Assembly: GCA_033064195.1 (NCBI GenBank)
Contig: JARBJD010000264.1
Coordinates: 1 to 64,000 of the forward strand
Direction: 5' to 3'
Length of the DNA stretch: 64,000 nucleotides
DNA from: Blattamonas nauphoetae
Taxonomy: Eukaryota > Preaxostyla > Oxymonadida
Each line of letters opens with the position of its first letter. The first letter of the stretch is position 1. The translations under genes were made by a program, and so were the position numbers. Below are positions 11,878-22,195 of this stretch, one piece after another. The notes below the pieces were generated by a model. It did not search any database. It was not told the DNA's origin and saw nothing but the letters and a program-made list of their open reading frames with translations.

Positions 11878-12738
11878 TCCATCTTTGTTGATCTCTGTCA
11901 GTGCAACTCCATCTGTGTTGTATCGAAGTATAATTGCTTCACATTTCTGTTTTCGTTGATAGACATTCCAGAAGTGTTGAATATCAATTGGTGAGTTCAA
12001 CTGAGGATAGACTCGACTGATTCGTTCTTTATTGAATCCTCCAAAGATCCACATTGAATCGATGTTTGACTTCATATCTGCTGACAGACTGAATAGCTCA
12101 TGCATCGTCAGAAAGAAAGTGAATTTCGGTTGTCGATTCTCCAATAACAAGTCCATCATTGTCATTCTATTTTTGGATGCTCTTCGTTCACCAAGTATTC
12201 GACGACAGTCATCGAGGAGTATTATCGTTTGGAGATTCTTCACTGAGAAGTCATCAATGTACAGTGAGTCAAAGAGATCCTCTCTGCATTCATCAGTAAT
12301 TCGATCTTGCCACTGATTGTCAATAATTTCTTCATACGCAGCTTTCGATTCAGAGAGTTCCAACAGAAATGGAAGTGCATCATCGTATTTGACTTTCACA
12401 TAAGGAACGTTCAGTATTGGTTTGAATTTATCGAATGTTGGATCAATGTTCTTATCAGTCACGAAGACAAAGAGGTGAAAGAGTTCATTCCTAACCTGAA
12501 CATTTTGGAGCTTGGCAACTTCTCGAAGAGCATTGAAGGTCTTTCCACTTCCTCTGTTTCCAACAAGGACATTAACACTATTGCGATTGAAATTTAAGTC
12601 TGGATGAATCTGTGATTGCACTTCATGAGAAACATTCCTACTTGATGCTTCACTCAATTTGGCATTCACGTATGCTGTTAGAGACAAGGGTTCCACCCTC
12701 CGCGAAACCTCTGGTTTAGCCATATTCGATTTGTTCAT
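11848..12738 (-). CDS. Packaging ATPase (FtsK/HerA, A32-like) of Polinton A
   Basis: A 296-residue P-loop ATPase of the type that pumps genomes into capsids in Polintons, virophages and large DNA viruses. Walker A is GNRGSGKT at residues 60-67; Walker B is TIILLDD at about 171-177. Downstream, an ENRQPKFTFFLTMHE stretch gives the sensor-like strand expected for the A32 group. The length is normal for the family. It is the only core gene on the opposite strand in the left half, sharing a 61-bp divergent spacer with the gene at 12800 and overlapping the gene at 11518 tail to tail. Confidence 0.93.
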   Translation of the reverse strand: MNKSNMAKPEVSRRVEPLSLTAYVNAKLSEASSRNVSHEVQSQIHPDLNFNRNSVNVLVGNRGSGKTFNALREVAKLQNVQVRNELFHLFVFVTDKNIDPTFDKFKPILNVPYVKVKYDDALPFLLELSESKAAYEEIIDNQWQDRITDECREDLFDSLYIDDFSVKNLQTIILLDDCRRILGERRASKNRMTMMDLLLENRQPKFTFFLTMHELFSLSADMKSNIDSMWIFGGFNKERISRVYPQLNSPIDIQHFWNVYQRKQKCEAIILRYNTDGVALTEINKDGLIRRVRELL

Positions 12739-12799
12739 TTGTGATTTAACTCTAATTAAAATATACTTTTGGTTTTTTTATTTTGTATGAAAACACACA
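12739..12799. promoter_or_regulatory. Divergent promoter region between ATPase and the 320-aa gene
   Basis: A 61-bp AT-rich spacer that must serve both directions. The plus strand shows a TTTTTTTATTTT box (about 12773) upstream of the ATG at 12800. The minus-strand side is AT-rich without as clean a box. Confidence 0.55.
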
Positions 12800-13762
12800 A
12801 TGTCACAAAAGATAGTGTACGTTCAACCACAAAGAAAAGCACAAGCGAAGAAACCAAGAATGAGATACGCTGAGGAAAGTCAAGCAGCATTGAAACGAAT
12901 CTTTGCAGAGGATGACATTCAAACCAGACGCAATGATGCTCTGTGTAGTCTTCCATCAGCTCGAGAGTATATTTCGAGAACTGGACGAAATTGGACTGCG
13001 AAAGTAGAACAATATGGACAAGTTCCTGATGTGATGGTCTACGATAATGATACTGGAGATCTGATTGCAGTCAATGGTGCCATGCTAACTCCATACAACA
13101 GTAGACCAGTCAAAGAGACATACTATGCAATGAATCCAACACCAGATATGCGAAGACAGAAACCATACACATCGTTCAATCAAGAGAATGGAAGGAGAAT
13201 CAAAGCTGTACATCGGAATTTCCTCAAAAATGGAACATACGATTTGCCAACCAATTATCGAGACATCAGCTATGAAGAGATGAAGACCAAACGATCTCAA
13301 CAACCATATGCAATAATGAAGAGAGCTGTTGGTGAACACATGACAGACACATTGGGACTAACTCGTGCAAATCGAAGTAATCCAGCTGATCCCAGCAAGA
13401 ATGTGTTAGACAATATGCTGTTCAATTCAATTCAATCACAGATTGCATCACTGATGTGGGATCAATGGCTTCATGATCATGTTCAGGACTACAATCCCAG
13501 TATGAAACAAAAGAAAGCTTTCAAGGATCAGATTTTTCCAGTGTTTCTCCAAATGATCGCTCAAGATACAACGTATTTATCGGAATACTGTACTCACTAT
13601 TCAACTCACATATCAACAGAAGTTAATAAACTGAAAGCCAAAGCATTCAAAACAGTCACAGATGATGATATCAGTGGATTCCAATCTGAAATGCCTGGAT
13701 ATTATCGATTTGCACAGTTGGACAGTTCTGGAATGGGAGCTATAGATCGAGCAGAAATGTGA
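12800..13762 (+). CDS. Unknown Polinton protein (320 aa)
   Basis: Not recognised. The N-terminus is basic (QRKAQAKKPRMRY), as in virion or DNA-binding proteins; the middle is rich in Tyr, Asn and Arg; the C-terminal half is helical, with several Trp and Gln residues (SLMWDQWLHDHVQDY). No protease, membrane or zinc motif was seen. Position next to the packaging ATPase and upstream of the capsid genes suggests a virion or morphogenesis role, by context only. Confidence 0.6.
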   Translation: MSQKIVYVQPQRKAQAKKPRMRYAEESQAALKRIFAEDDIQTRRNDALCSLPSAREYISRTGRNWTAKVEQYGQVPDVMVYDNDTGDLIAVNGAMLTPYNSRPVKETYYAMNPTPDMRRQKPYTSFNQENGRRIKAVHRNFLKNGTYDLPTNYRDISYEEMKTKRSQQPYAIMKRAVGEHMTDTLGLTRANRSNPADPSKNVLDNMLFNSIQSQIASLMWDQWLHDHVQDYNPSMKQKKAFKDQIFPVFLQMIAQDTTYLSEYCTHYSTHISTEVNKLKAKAFKTVTDDDISGFQSEMPGYYRFAQLDSSGMGAIDRAEM

Positions 13763-13805
13763 ATTTAAAAACATTAATATATATTTTTTATTTTTATAGA
13801 AAGTA

Positions 13806-14378
13806 ATGCAACCAATTCTAAGTTGTCAATTTACGAAACACACAAGTTCTTCTTCAGTACCAACATCAATCACCAACAATGTCATCATCGATAACAAAGG
13901 TTCGAATTCTAGAAGATTGAATAGTGACCAGAGTGCTAATGTGGAGATGGAGAGTGAACGAGGTGCTTATGATCCACCACTGGAGACATATCCATCAGCG
14001 CCTATTCAATGTCGCTCAATACAACTGCGAGAATACACGTCTAACATTTCAGCATTCAAAGATCAGTTATTACTCGTCTACAAGAATGCGTTCGCATGTG
14101 AAAAGAAACTACTGAATAATCTCATTGAACCATCGAAGAAACTGATCACGAACCAGAGTGATTTATGTGCACTGATTGCGACTCTCACTGGAATCAATGA
14201 TGTGGTGATCGAACTGGATGATTTGTCTGATAAGTGTCTATGTCTGAATAAACTCCCAGTGTTTAGAACCATTTTCAAGATCCTTGTTGGTGGAAAAGAT
14301 ATGAGTATTGCCTTCAATGAAGCATACAACACCATCCTCAATTATGGCATTTCTCTGACGAAAGCTATTCCTCGCTAA
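13806..14378 (+). CDS. Unknown Polinton protein (190 aa)
   Basis: Not recognised. The first 85 residues are Ser/Asn-rich and probably disordered; the remainder is predicted to be helical with a Leu-rich core (LLLVYKNAFACEKKLLNNL) and a Cys pair in KCLCLN. It is preceded by the TTTTTATTTT box at about 13786 and lies between the 320-aa gene and two small virion-type proteins in the same orientation. Confidence 0.6.
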   Translation: MQPILSCQFTKHTSSSSVPTSITNNVIIDNKGSNSRRLNSDQSANVEMESERGAYDPPLETYPSAPIQCRSIQLREYTSNISAFKDQLLLVYKNAFACEKKLLNNLIEPSKKLITNQSDLCALIATLTGINDVVIELDDLSDKCLCLNKLPVFRTIFKILVGGKDMSIAFNEAYNTILNYGISLTKAIPR

Positions 14379-14414
14379 AATTCTAAATGAATTGTATTTT
14401 TTATTTTTACATAA

Positions 14415-14759
14415 ATGGCACCAGGAAGTTTCAACAAACTCAAAAATATCGGCAAGCAATTCTTTCAATTCATCAAACCTCTAGCTCCAACATTGCTTCA
14501 AGTTGGTGGTGGATTGCTCTCACAAACGAACAGTAAATTCGGAAAAACCGCAGGTGGAATACTCAATGGATTAGGAGGAATGATGGACGTTTATCAACAA
14601 AATAAGGCGATCAATCGTCAACAAAAACCGCAGATGATCGAGTACGAACCACTCTCACCAAGAGCTCGAAGCCTTGCAGAGGCAAGACCACGAAATGGGC
14701 GATACTCCAATGATGATATGCCACTCTCGTCAAATTCCAAAATTCAATTCAAAGGATAA
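14415..14759 (+). CDS. Small basic/amphipathic protein, pVI-like (114 aa)
   Basis: Begins MAPGSFNKLKNIGKQFF, an amphipathic basic helix, followed by a Gly-rich hydrophobic stretch (LLQVGGGLLSQ, AGGILNGLGG). Such short amphipathic proteins encoded next to the capsid genes resemble the membrane-lytic minor proteins (pVI/pX class) of adenoviruses and Polintons; this is an analogy from composition and position. The second half carries LSPRARSLAEARP, almost the same peptide as in the integrase linker. The next gene starts with the same MAPG and has a similar layout, suggesting a duplication. Confidence 0.6.
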   Translation: MAPGSFNKLKNIGKQFFQFIKPLAPTLLQVGGGLLSQTNSKFGKTAGGILNGLGGMMDVYQQNKAINRQQKPQMIEYEPLSPRARSLAEARPRNGRYSNDDMPLSSNSKIQFKG

Positions 14760-14797
14760 ACATTCACTAGTATTCAAATATTTTTATTTTCCTAAAA

Positions 14798-15097
14798 ATG
14801 GCACCAGGTTGGTTATCCAAATTGGCAGCAGTCGGAAAAACAATTCTTCGTGTTGGAGCTCCATTTCTGAATCTCATTCCCTTCGTTGGACCACTGATCT
14901 CGAAGGTAGCTCAGACAGGTGTTGAAATGATACCAGATGTGAAATCGGATCAGCAAATCCATGCAGAAAAGATGGCACAATATGAGCAAGCGATGAATGA
15001 AGGAAACACAACAGTTGCGAATAAACTCAGAGGAGAAATACTGAGACTTGAAGAAAAGCTGAAACCAAAAGCGAAGAAACCAAAAAAGAAAAAGTAA
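14798..15097 (+). CDS. Small hydrophobic/basic protein with Lys-rich tail (99 aa)
   Basis: Begins MAPGWLSKLAAVGKTILRVG, then a hydrophobic Pro/Gly stretch (LNLIPFVGPLISK) that could insert in membrane, a helical charged region and a Lys-rich tail (KPKAKKPKKKK) suited to DNA binding. It looks like a paralogue of the preceding gene in its first 50 residues. Its place directly before the capsid genes suggests a minor virion protein of the adenovirus pVI/pX kind. Function is inferred, not shown. Confidence 0.6.
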   Translation: MAPGWLSKLAAVGKTILRVGAPFLNLIPFVGPLISKVAQTGVEMIPDVKSDQQIHAEKMAQYEQAMNEGNTTVANKLRGEILRLEEKLKPKAKKPKKKK

Positions 15098-15133
15098 ATG
15101 AAAGTAACAATTATGTTTTTTTATTTTTGATAA

Positions 15134-16991
15134 AATGAACTCACATTGAACACATCTGACAAACAAAAGAACTGGAGCTACATCACTGACTGGAAATACA
15201 ACTGGATCAATCAAGTACACACGAGATGATATTGGTCAAATACAACAGCAACTCATGTCTGAACATCACATCAATTACCTTCTGAATGATGGAGCACATA
15301 GTACTTCAATTCAAGAATTGAAACCATCAGAGAATTCACGATTCTATAAAGGACAAGAAATAATCATTCCATTGACTGGAAATCAAGACATTTGTCAAAT
15401 CGATGATTCATTCATTACGTTCACAATGACAGCAAGGCTTAAAGTCAATAATTGGAAGACAACTAGTAAGGTTGGATCGTTCATGAATGAGAGAATGTTC
15501 ATTTTCGTTGGACTCAAACATTCGGCATCAATCTTTCGTGACCTTACTGTTCTTCACAACAATCAGAGAATCATCAGTACAACAACCAATGACGTGTCAA
15601 TGGAGTCTCACATCTACAATATGATCAAGCCAAAGAGTCAATTGGAGAATCGTAAACATTGTCACACACCTTGGCAGAATGCTTGGAATCACGATGAATC
15701 TGTTGCTGGTGTTTATATTCCACTTTCTGATTTCACAACAACGTCTGGAACTGGTGTATTTGAAGACTCAATTGATGTGCCTATACGTGTGTCAATCAAT
15801 CTGGAAGATCTTCTCATTTTCTCTGGAATGACTGACTATCCTGCTTGTCTCTTCGGAGATTTGAAACTGAGCGTGCACATCAATGAAGATGCATTCGTTT
15901 GTTGTCCAGTTAATCCTGAACTCACTCTGAAGAACACACTTTCATTAATCGTTACTGGGACTGCTGCAGCGCCTAAGAAAAAAGCATCAATTACGGATTG
16001 TATTCAGCATCGTCCATTTTTCTTAAACAATCTCGTTACCTCATGCACAAAGAATTTCGTTCAAATTGGCCAATCATTTCTTCAACCAACAGTCACGAAA
16101 GACATCGTGTATTCATCAGCTGGTACTGTTACGACAGAACCAGAATATGTGGATCAGTATATTTCTCTGAACATCACCGAGTATCAAATTGATGATGTGT
16201 ATTGCATGAGCTCTGGATACAATATGAAAGAAATTACGAAAGAGAATCTCAAGAAGATGTATCAGGATCGTCCTGGAACAATTCCAGCAGAGAAGATATC
16301 ATTCTATCCATTTCAGAAGACACCAACTGAAACAGGCATTAATTGCACTCAACAAATGGTGGTTGTTAATGCCAAGGACAACATGCTTCTCTTCCGTCAC
16401 TACGACAATGAAGTCACCTGTTTTCACAATCCAATGCAGAAGGATATCCAAGTGAATCTACTCGACAAATACTATCCAGATCAACCGACAACAACAATTG
16501 GAGCTCGCTTCTATCAGTTCGCATTATCGACTCTTAATCTCGATTCCTATCTAGCTGTTCCTGACGACTTGGAGCGATCACTGACAGATTCTCTCGTTGA
16601 AGAGAAACTCACTGGTGATCAGAATTATCCCAATGAGACAATGACAAGAGTTCGACCGATTCATGACAACACTGACTTCCTTATGTGCTTTTCAACACAG
16701 AGAAGTGGGTGTCCAACGAACTGTAATGATTCCATCAGTTCCAAAGGAAACGTTCCTGTCACTTTAAGATCATATCCCATTTATCAAGGTAAGCTTGACA
16801 CATACTATAATGTTTACAATCCAAGTCAAAGTGGTGGTGATATGACAACATTTACTCATCCTCCAGCACCGATTCTAGCAACTACAGCAACCACATGGTG
16901 GGTATTACGATACAGTAATGGCAAACCGAAAGTGGAGTACTATCCAAATCACACACTGAAAGCGTTGCACAAAGATTTAGGAATCATGTAG
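15134..16991 (+). pseudogene. Capsid protein 1 (double-jelly-roll type) of Polinton A
   Basis: A long beta-rich protein with the block found in Polinton-type major capsids: a membrane-free IPL strand, then FSGMTDYPACLFGDLKLSVH near the centre, and a late Pro-rich loop (PPAPILATTATTWW) before the final strand. It would build the icosahedral shell. The gene directly downstream is a diverged paralogue with the same central and C-terminal blocks. A TTTTTATTTT box lies just before 15134. Most of the region is open; it carries about one break. Confidence 0.8.
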
Positions 16992-17043
16992 AGACAAAAC
17001 AGTAAAAGAAAATTATGATATTGTATTTTTTATTTTTCTATAA

Positions 17044-18723
17044 ATGAGAAGTATCAGATCAAATCAATCCAAACCAACATCGACACTAATTGAGCAAATC
17101 GAAGTGCAATCATATCTGCCAAAACAATGGGATTCAGAGCCACACATTTATTCCATCCAAGAAGTGCATCCAACGAATCCTCCTATGCCATGCAGAATTG
17201 GAGATGAGATTGAAGTTCCACTGTGCTATGACGGTCATGATGTGACTGAGTTTGCGAAGAGTCATTTACGAATAGATCTAACGATCACTGTTCCGTATGA
17301 GCAACCGACGACAGACAGAAACAACTACCCTAACATGTATGCAATGTTCTACGGATATAAGTCATCATCAGATGCAATTCGAGACATGAGACTCGTCGAC
17401 AGTAAAGGAAACATCATTGACAATACACTCCAGAATAATCATGTTCACGAATCATTTCTGTACCACACTTTCAAGTCTTATGAAGAGAAAAACAACATGA
17501 AGCATTGCTACAGTCTTTTTGAAAATGTTCAGAGAATGGATCCAAGTGTTTGTGGATGCTACTTTTCTCCAACTCCTAATACTGAAACAATGTTCCCAAT
17601 TACAATTCCACTCGTTATTCCGTTTGTGAATTTACTTCCACTGAGTACCTTTGATCAATATCCAAATGCCATCTTTGGTAATTTACGTTTGAGATTTCAT
17701 TTAACAACTGATTCACTTGTGTATTGTCCGATTCGAGTACCCACAGTCATTCGAAAAGGACTTGAACGATACGTGGAGAAAGATCCATTAGGAAAATATA
17801 CTACACACAAATCTCATCACGCACTATTGCAAGATGGAGAATTCACAAATGTGACTCAAGAATTCACACAAATCGGAAATCCAGTTTATCAATATTATAC
17901 ATATTCAGATCCTGATCCAAGTACTGGAATTGTGCATACTACAGTTCAATCAACCACTTCCACGGTTCTGAGTTCATCTGTAGACAAGGTCACTTCGATT
18001 TGCTACGGATATCAAATCACTGATGCAACGAAGCAATCCCTCTTCAACACGTATTCAAAGACATTGTATGTGCTAAAAGCAGAAAGAATTGACACACAAT
18101 CATTTCAATCATCTGCAAATGCCATGGGAGTGAGATCAAACATCAGTATCAAACTCAACAATCTCATGAATCTTATGTGCTTATTCCCTGATAGACCAAA
18201 TGAATGAACAGTCTTCAGAAATCCTCAATATGTTGGTCACTTCGAAATGCTAGGAAATAATTATCCCAATTTCCCAATGTCAACAAACTCACCAGAGTTC
18301 TATCAAATGATGATGGTGAACGGTGATTTCATTGGCTGTTCAGCAACACAAGAGTTTGAGAATTCCATTTGTGAACCTCGCAATTACGTCTATGGTGGAA
18401 AGGAGAGCAGGAAGCTGAGACCATCAACGGATGCAACTTCATTCACTTTCATGGTTCCAACAGATCGAAGTGAAATCGCTGGTGGAGAAGAAGGTATATC
18501 GACAGCAGAATCAGTGAACGTTGTTTTCAGAGGAACCCCAATCAAACAAGGCGAACCTGATCCATATTTCACATCAACTCCAGAAGGTCCTCCTCCACCA
18601 ATTCTTGCACTACATCAGGCTACATACTGGTTGTTCTGGATTGAGAAAGGACAACCACGAGTGCGATATGTCATTGATCGTCGACTCCAAGAAGCGTATG
18701 AAGAAGTGAAGAGAGGTTACTAA
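17044..18723 (+). pseudogene. Capsid protein 2 (paralogue of capsid protein 1)
   Basis: Shares architecture with the preceding gene: the central STFDQYPNAIFGNLRLRFH block matches DYPACLFGDLKLSVH, and the C-terminal PPPPILALHQATYWL with GQPRVRYV matches the PPAPIL...GKPKVEYY of capsid protein 1. Two tandem capsid-type genes could form a mixed shell or reflect division of labour between hexon positions. It is preceded by its own T-rich box (about 17026). It carries about one break. Confidence 0.78.
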
Positions 18724-18995
18724 ATAGAACAAATATGATATTTTATTTTTGTAGAAAACACAAATGGTGAAGCGCTACTTCTCAATTCAGAATTCTCACA
18801 CTGCTCAACTCCCTCCTGATTTTACCAATTCCAGAAACCAAAAATATGTTCACTTCCTCGACTGTAAACTCATCCACGTGAAAGAAGAAATGAATGGTAA
18901 CTCAACTGTCATCTCCAGACCTTTGATACATGAGATCAATCAAGCAGAAACTGAGATCGATCGATCTCAGTTCCAGTTTTTGGGACTGAGATCAA

Positions 18996-21898
18996 TGACC
19001 TAATTAAGCGTATCTATATTTGTCTCAATGTTGTATCAAATGGTCAAAATAAGAATCTTGAAAAGCGAAATGGTTGTAGTGTGATAGAATGAACACTGAA
19101 AAGAGGGTCAAACGACTTCAGATTGACAATCGATGTCGTCTTCTCTTCTTTTCGTCCCTTTCGCCTCGCTCTCGCTCCCTCCTCCTCTCTCCTTTTCGCA
19201 CTCTTCTCGATGTTGCTTTCGTATCATAATCATTCCGTCCATGCGATCGCGACGTGTTGCTCATTCCACCTCTCGCTGTCCATCCATCAGATGGAGAAGG
19301 CGTCGATTCGGTAAGAAGACACGTAACAGTATTCGGTCGATGCAACAACACAGAATCAGAGTGAGTGGGCGGAGAGGGTGTGAAGTGCGTGTTGTGTGGT
19401 GTGGTGAATTCTTTCCCAGGTGACTGTTTCCTGCTCCTCCGATCTTCCCGTTGATCCCTTGGTCGTAGTCGTCCTCTTCTTCCTCTTTTTTCTTGGCAGC
19501 TGCTTCGGCTGTTTCAGCGTCTGCATTTTTCTTTGCGCTTTCTCTCCTCTTCTTCGCGACGTTTTCGTTCCTCCACTTCCTTCTTCTTCTTCCCTTTCAG
19601 CTTCTTCAGTCTCTCCTCCTCTTCCTGTTTTCGTGCAATCTCTTCATGTCGTCTTCTCTCATCTTCTTCCGCTCTCTTTCGATCTTCCCTCTTATCTACG
19701 TTTTCTCTCAGATTCTACTGCTTCCTTTCTCAGTCTCTCTTCCTCTTCCTTCGCAAGTCTTTCTGCTTCTTCTTTTGCCAACCTGTCTGCCTCCAGCTTC
19801 GCCAGTCGCTCAGTCTCTTCTCTGGCGAGTCTCTCTTCCTCCTCCTCCTTCTTCTTGTCGTCAGGTTGTCCTTTTCGAGTAAGCTTCCGATTTTCATGTC
19901 CTCCCATCGCCATCTTCATCCTATTCGCGTCCGCATCGTCGTCATGATCTCCTTTCTTCTTCGCTTTCTTGCTTGCTGGGCGAAGCGACACTGAAGATCT
20001 CGTTCGTTCCGGTTCAATCTTCCTCTTCTTTTGGTTGACGCAGCCAACACCAATGCAGCCGCTTCCTCTTCCTGCATCCTCTCCTCTTCTGCTGCGATCT
20101 GAGCCTCCAGCTCTTCCATCTCCTTCCTTTCCTGTTCTTCCTCCTCGTTCACTGTCTGCCCAATCAGTCCTCGCAGGATCGTCTGTCCTCCTGGTCCTTT
20201 TGTTTCGACGTATGAAGGACTCAGCAGAATGGAATATTCCTTCCCTTCCGTTATCTTCTCTCTCCGAACAGATACCCCTAAAGTTCACCCTCAAACTCAT
20301 CCTCCTCCTCCCCCAACGATCGTTTCGGATCCTTGTCTCGCCTCTTCAGCATCTTCTTCCCGTTGTGGATCAGCACGAGTCTCTTCTCTGGCTCTTCGTT
20401 GTCCATCATCTGGTCGGTCAGTCCACCAAATCCTCCGAAAGCATCAGCTGTCTCGATATAGCTTGGAGGGATGAAGACGTGGTGTTCCTCCCCTTCGTTG
20501 AACCTCACCTCGCCAGGAATGAACGGGATGTACTCACCTTCGAACAGTCCTTCTTCCCGTTCTTGATGACGATGAGTCGTCCGTCAATTCCCTTCGGTGC
20601 GATATTGTTCTGCTCCAAGTTCTCGCCATCTGCACGATGCAGTTTTCTTGTCTTTGTCTGAGCTGTGATTGTGCTGTCGAGAAGAGAGCTCGTTTGGAGG
20701 AGTGTTGGTGTGATGAAGTTCTGAAACGTCTGAAAAGCGATTGAACGCATGCACAGTCCAAAAGAGCGAGAAATCGTGTGATCATTGAGTCTTCCAAAGG
20801 GACATCTGAACAGCGCCTCGTGGGTTTTGTCATTCCTTCTCTTCCGGCTATTGACTAGACAACTTGGAAATTTTCAAGAATCAACATCAGATCGGTATTT
20901 GCGAGACCTGTTGACTCTCCGTTTCGCTTCGGAATGTGAGCTCGCAGTTGAACTGCCGTAATCAGTTGCGGAATGAGTTGCTCCATTTCTGACGATGGAC
21001 CATGCAAAGTAAATCCTGTGATTATCAACAGAGTCGTCAAGAGTGTTTGGATGCTTCGATTTCGGAGGGTTGTTTGGTGGGCAGTTCCAAGAACGAAAAT
21101 AAAGATTCAGAGGATAGCCAACTGGCATGATGATCCTGAATCAAATCGTGGATGACTCCGAACGGCTGAAATGCGGTGCACATCCCATTTCGACGAAATA
21201 AACGAGAATTGTTTCAGAGATGCCAAAAAGTCGAGATTGGGAAAGACAATCTGGTCACAGTGCATCGTTCAGGGACGTAAGGAATAGTGTGGAGAGAGGA
21301 CGGTTGACGATGTGACAGTTAAAGACAGCAGTGTTGAGAACAACCAACCCAAAAGAAGAAACCATTTCTGGACGATTGGAGGCGATCGGAGAATCTGTTC
21401 ATCGGTACCAGCAATCAAAGAAAGAGCGGCATCCGAGGAGAGTCCGCAGAAATGAATGGGGAGTCATTCGAGAGAGGCGGGGTCGACGTGTCAATTGAGA
21501 TCTCACACGTCACTGACAGATTATCTGGGAGAGATGGAAATAATGGAAGTGACAGATTAACCAAGTCAAAATAGGACTGAAGATCGAGATAAAGAGAAGA
21601 AATCTCGAAGACTAATGAACAATTGAACAACGAATGCAAACCTGCGGAATAAAGCACTCTAAGAGAGAAACAATCGTCGAGAAATGGTAAAGGAGATCAT
21701 TCGTGGAGGAATTAAGAAATTTTTCGAAGAACAAGCGTGATTCATCCAGTTCTTCAACCGGATCGGTTAGAAGAGTTATTGTGGGACGATTCAACTCAAG
21801 ATTTCAATGAAAGTTCTTGCAAACATAATTCAACACGGATAGTGGGTCTTTTACTTCGTTATTTTGAGTTTTATAACAATTTGAACACTAGTTATTTT
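18996..21898. other. 2.9-kb host-like insertion inside the penton-type gene
   Basis: Composition changes abruptly to GC-richer, pyrimidine-biased sequence. A 10-bp direct repeat CTGAGATCAA sits at both borders (18986-18995 and 21899-21908), consistent with a target duplication or with microhomology-mediated joining. No terminal inverted repeats, poly-A tail or transposase were seen. It holds fragments of host-type coding sequence on the minus strand. About 20830-21890 has only short frames (one, on minus at about 21040-20855, reads LIPQLITAVQLRAHIPKR and looks host-like). Confidence 0.6.
19400..20750 (-). pseudogene. Fragment of host-like coiled-coil protein carried in the insertion
   Basis: Minus-strand frames encode a Glu/Arg/Lys-rich coiled coil (RLAKEEAERLAKEEEERL, EEEQERKEMEELEAQIAAEEE) preceded by ordered sequence with a repeated motif: an NGKK strand (VIKNGKK, VLIHNGKK) followed by [IL]xPxSY[IV]ET (IPPSYIET, LSPSYVET). 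The frame changes between blocks near possible short GT-AG introns, for example GTGAGT near 20535. Family not recognised; the style suits a cytoskeletal or ciliary host protein. The bias strongly differs from the Polinton genes around it. Confidence 0.5.
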
Positions 21899-22195
21899 CT
21901 GAGATCAAAAAAGCTGAGATCGATGAGATCCGTGTCAAAGGTCTGGTCATCTCAAAAGACATTCCTCAGCACAAAACAATCCATGGTGATTGGATCCAGA
22001 CTGACGCATTTAATGACTCATATGTTGCTTTCTGTAACGAACAGATTGCGAAGCGAAAGAAGTGGGAATTAACTACTCGACAATCAATTGTGAAGATCTG
22101 GTTCAAAGACAGTTCTGGTGAATCCATTGAGATGGAAACATCCGAGACAATCAATGGAAAAATAATCAAAGAGTATTATGAATTTCTGGTTGATC

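Noticed and set aside
12800-13762. Considered as the missing adenain-like Polinton protease
   Set aside because: No His-Asp/Glu-Cys arrangement or the usual flanking motifs were seen; left as unknown.
19420-19994. Plus-strand Ser/Leu/Phe-rich frames resembling signal or membrane proteins
   Set aside because: They are the antisense shadow of a Glu/Lys/Arg-rich coiled coil on the minus strand.
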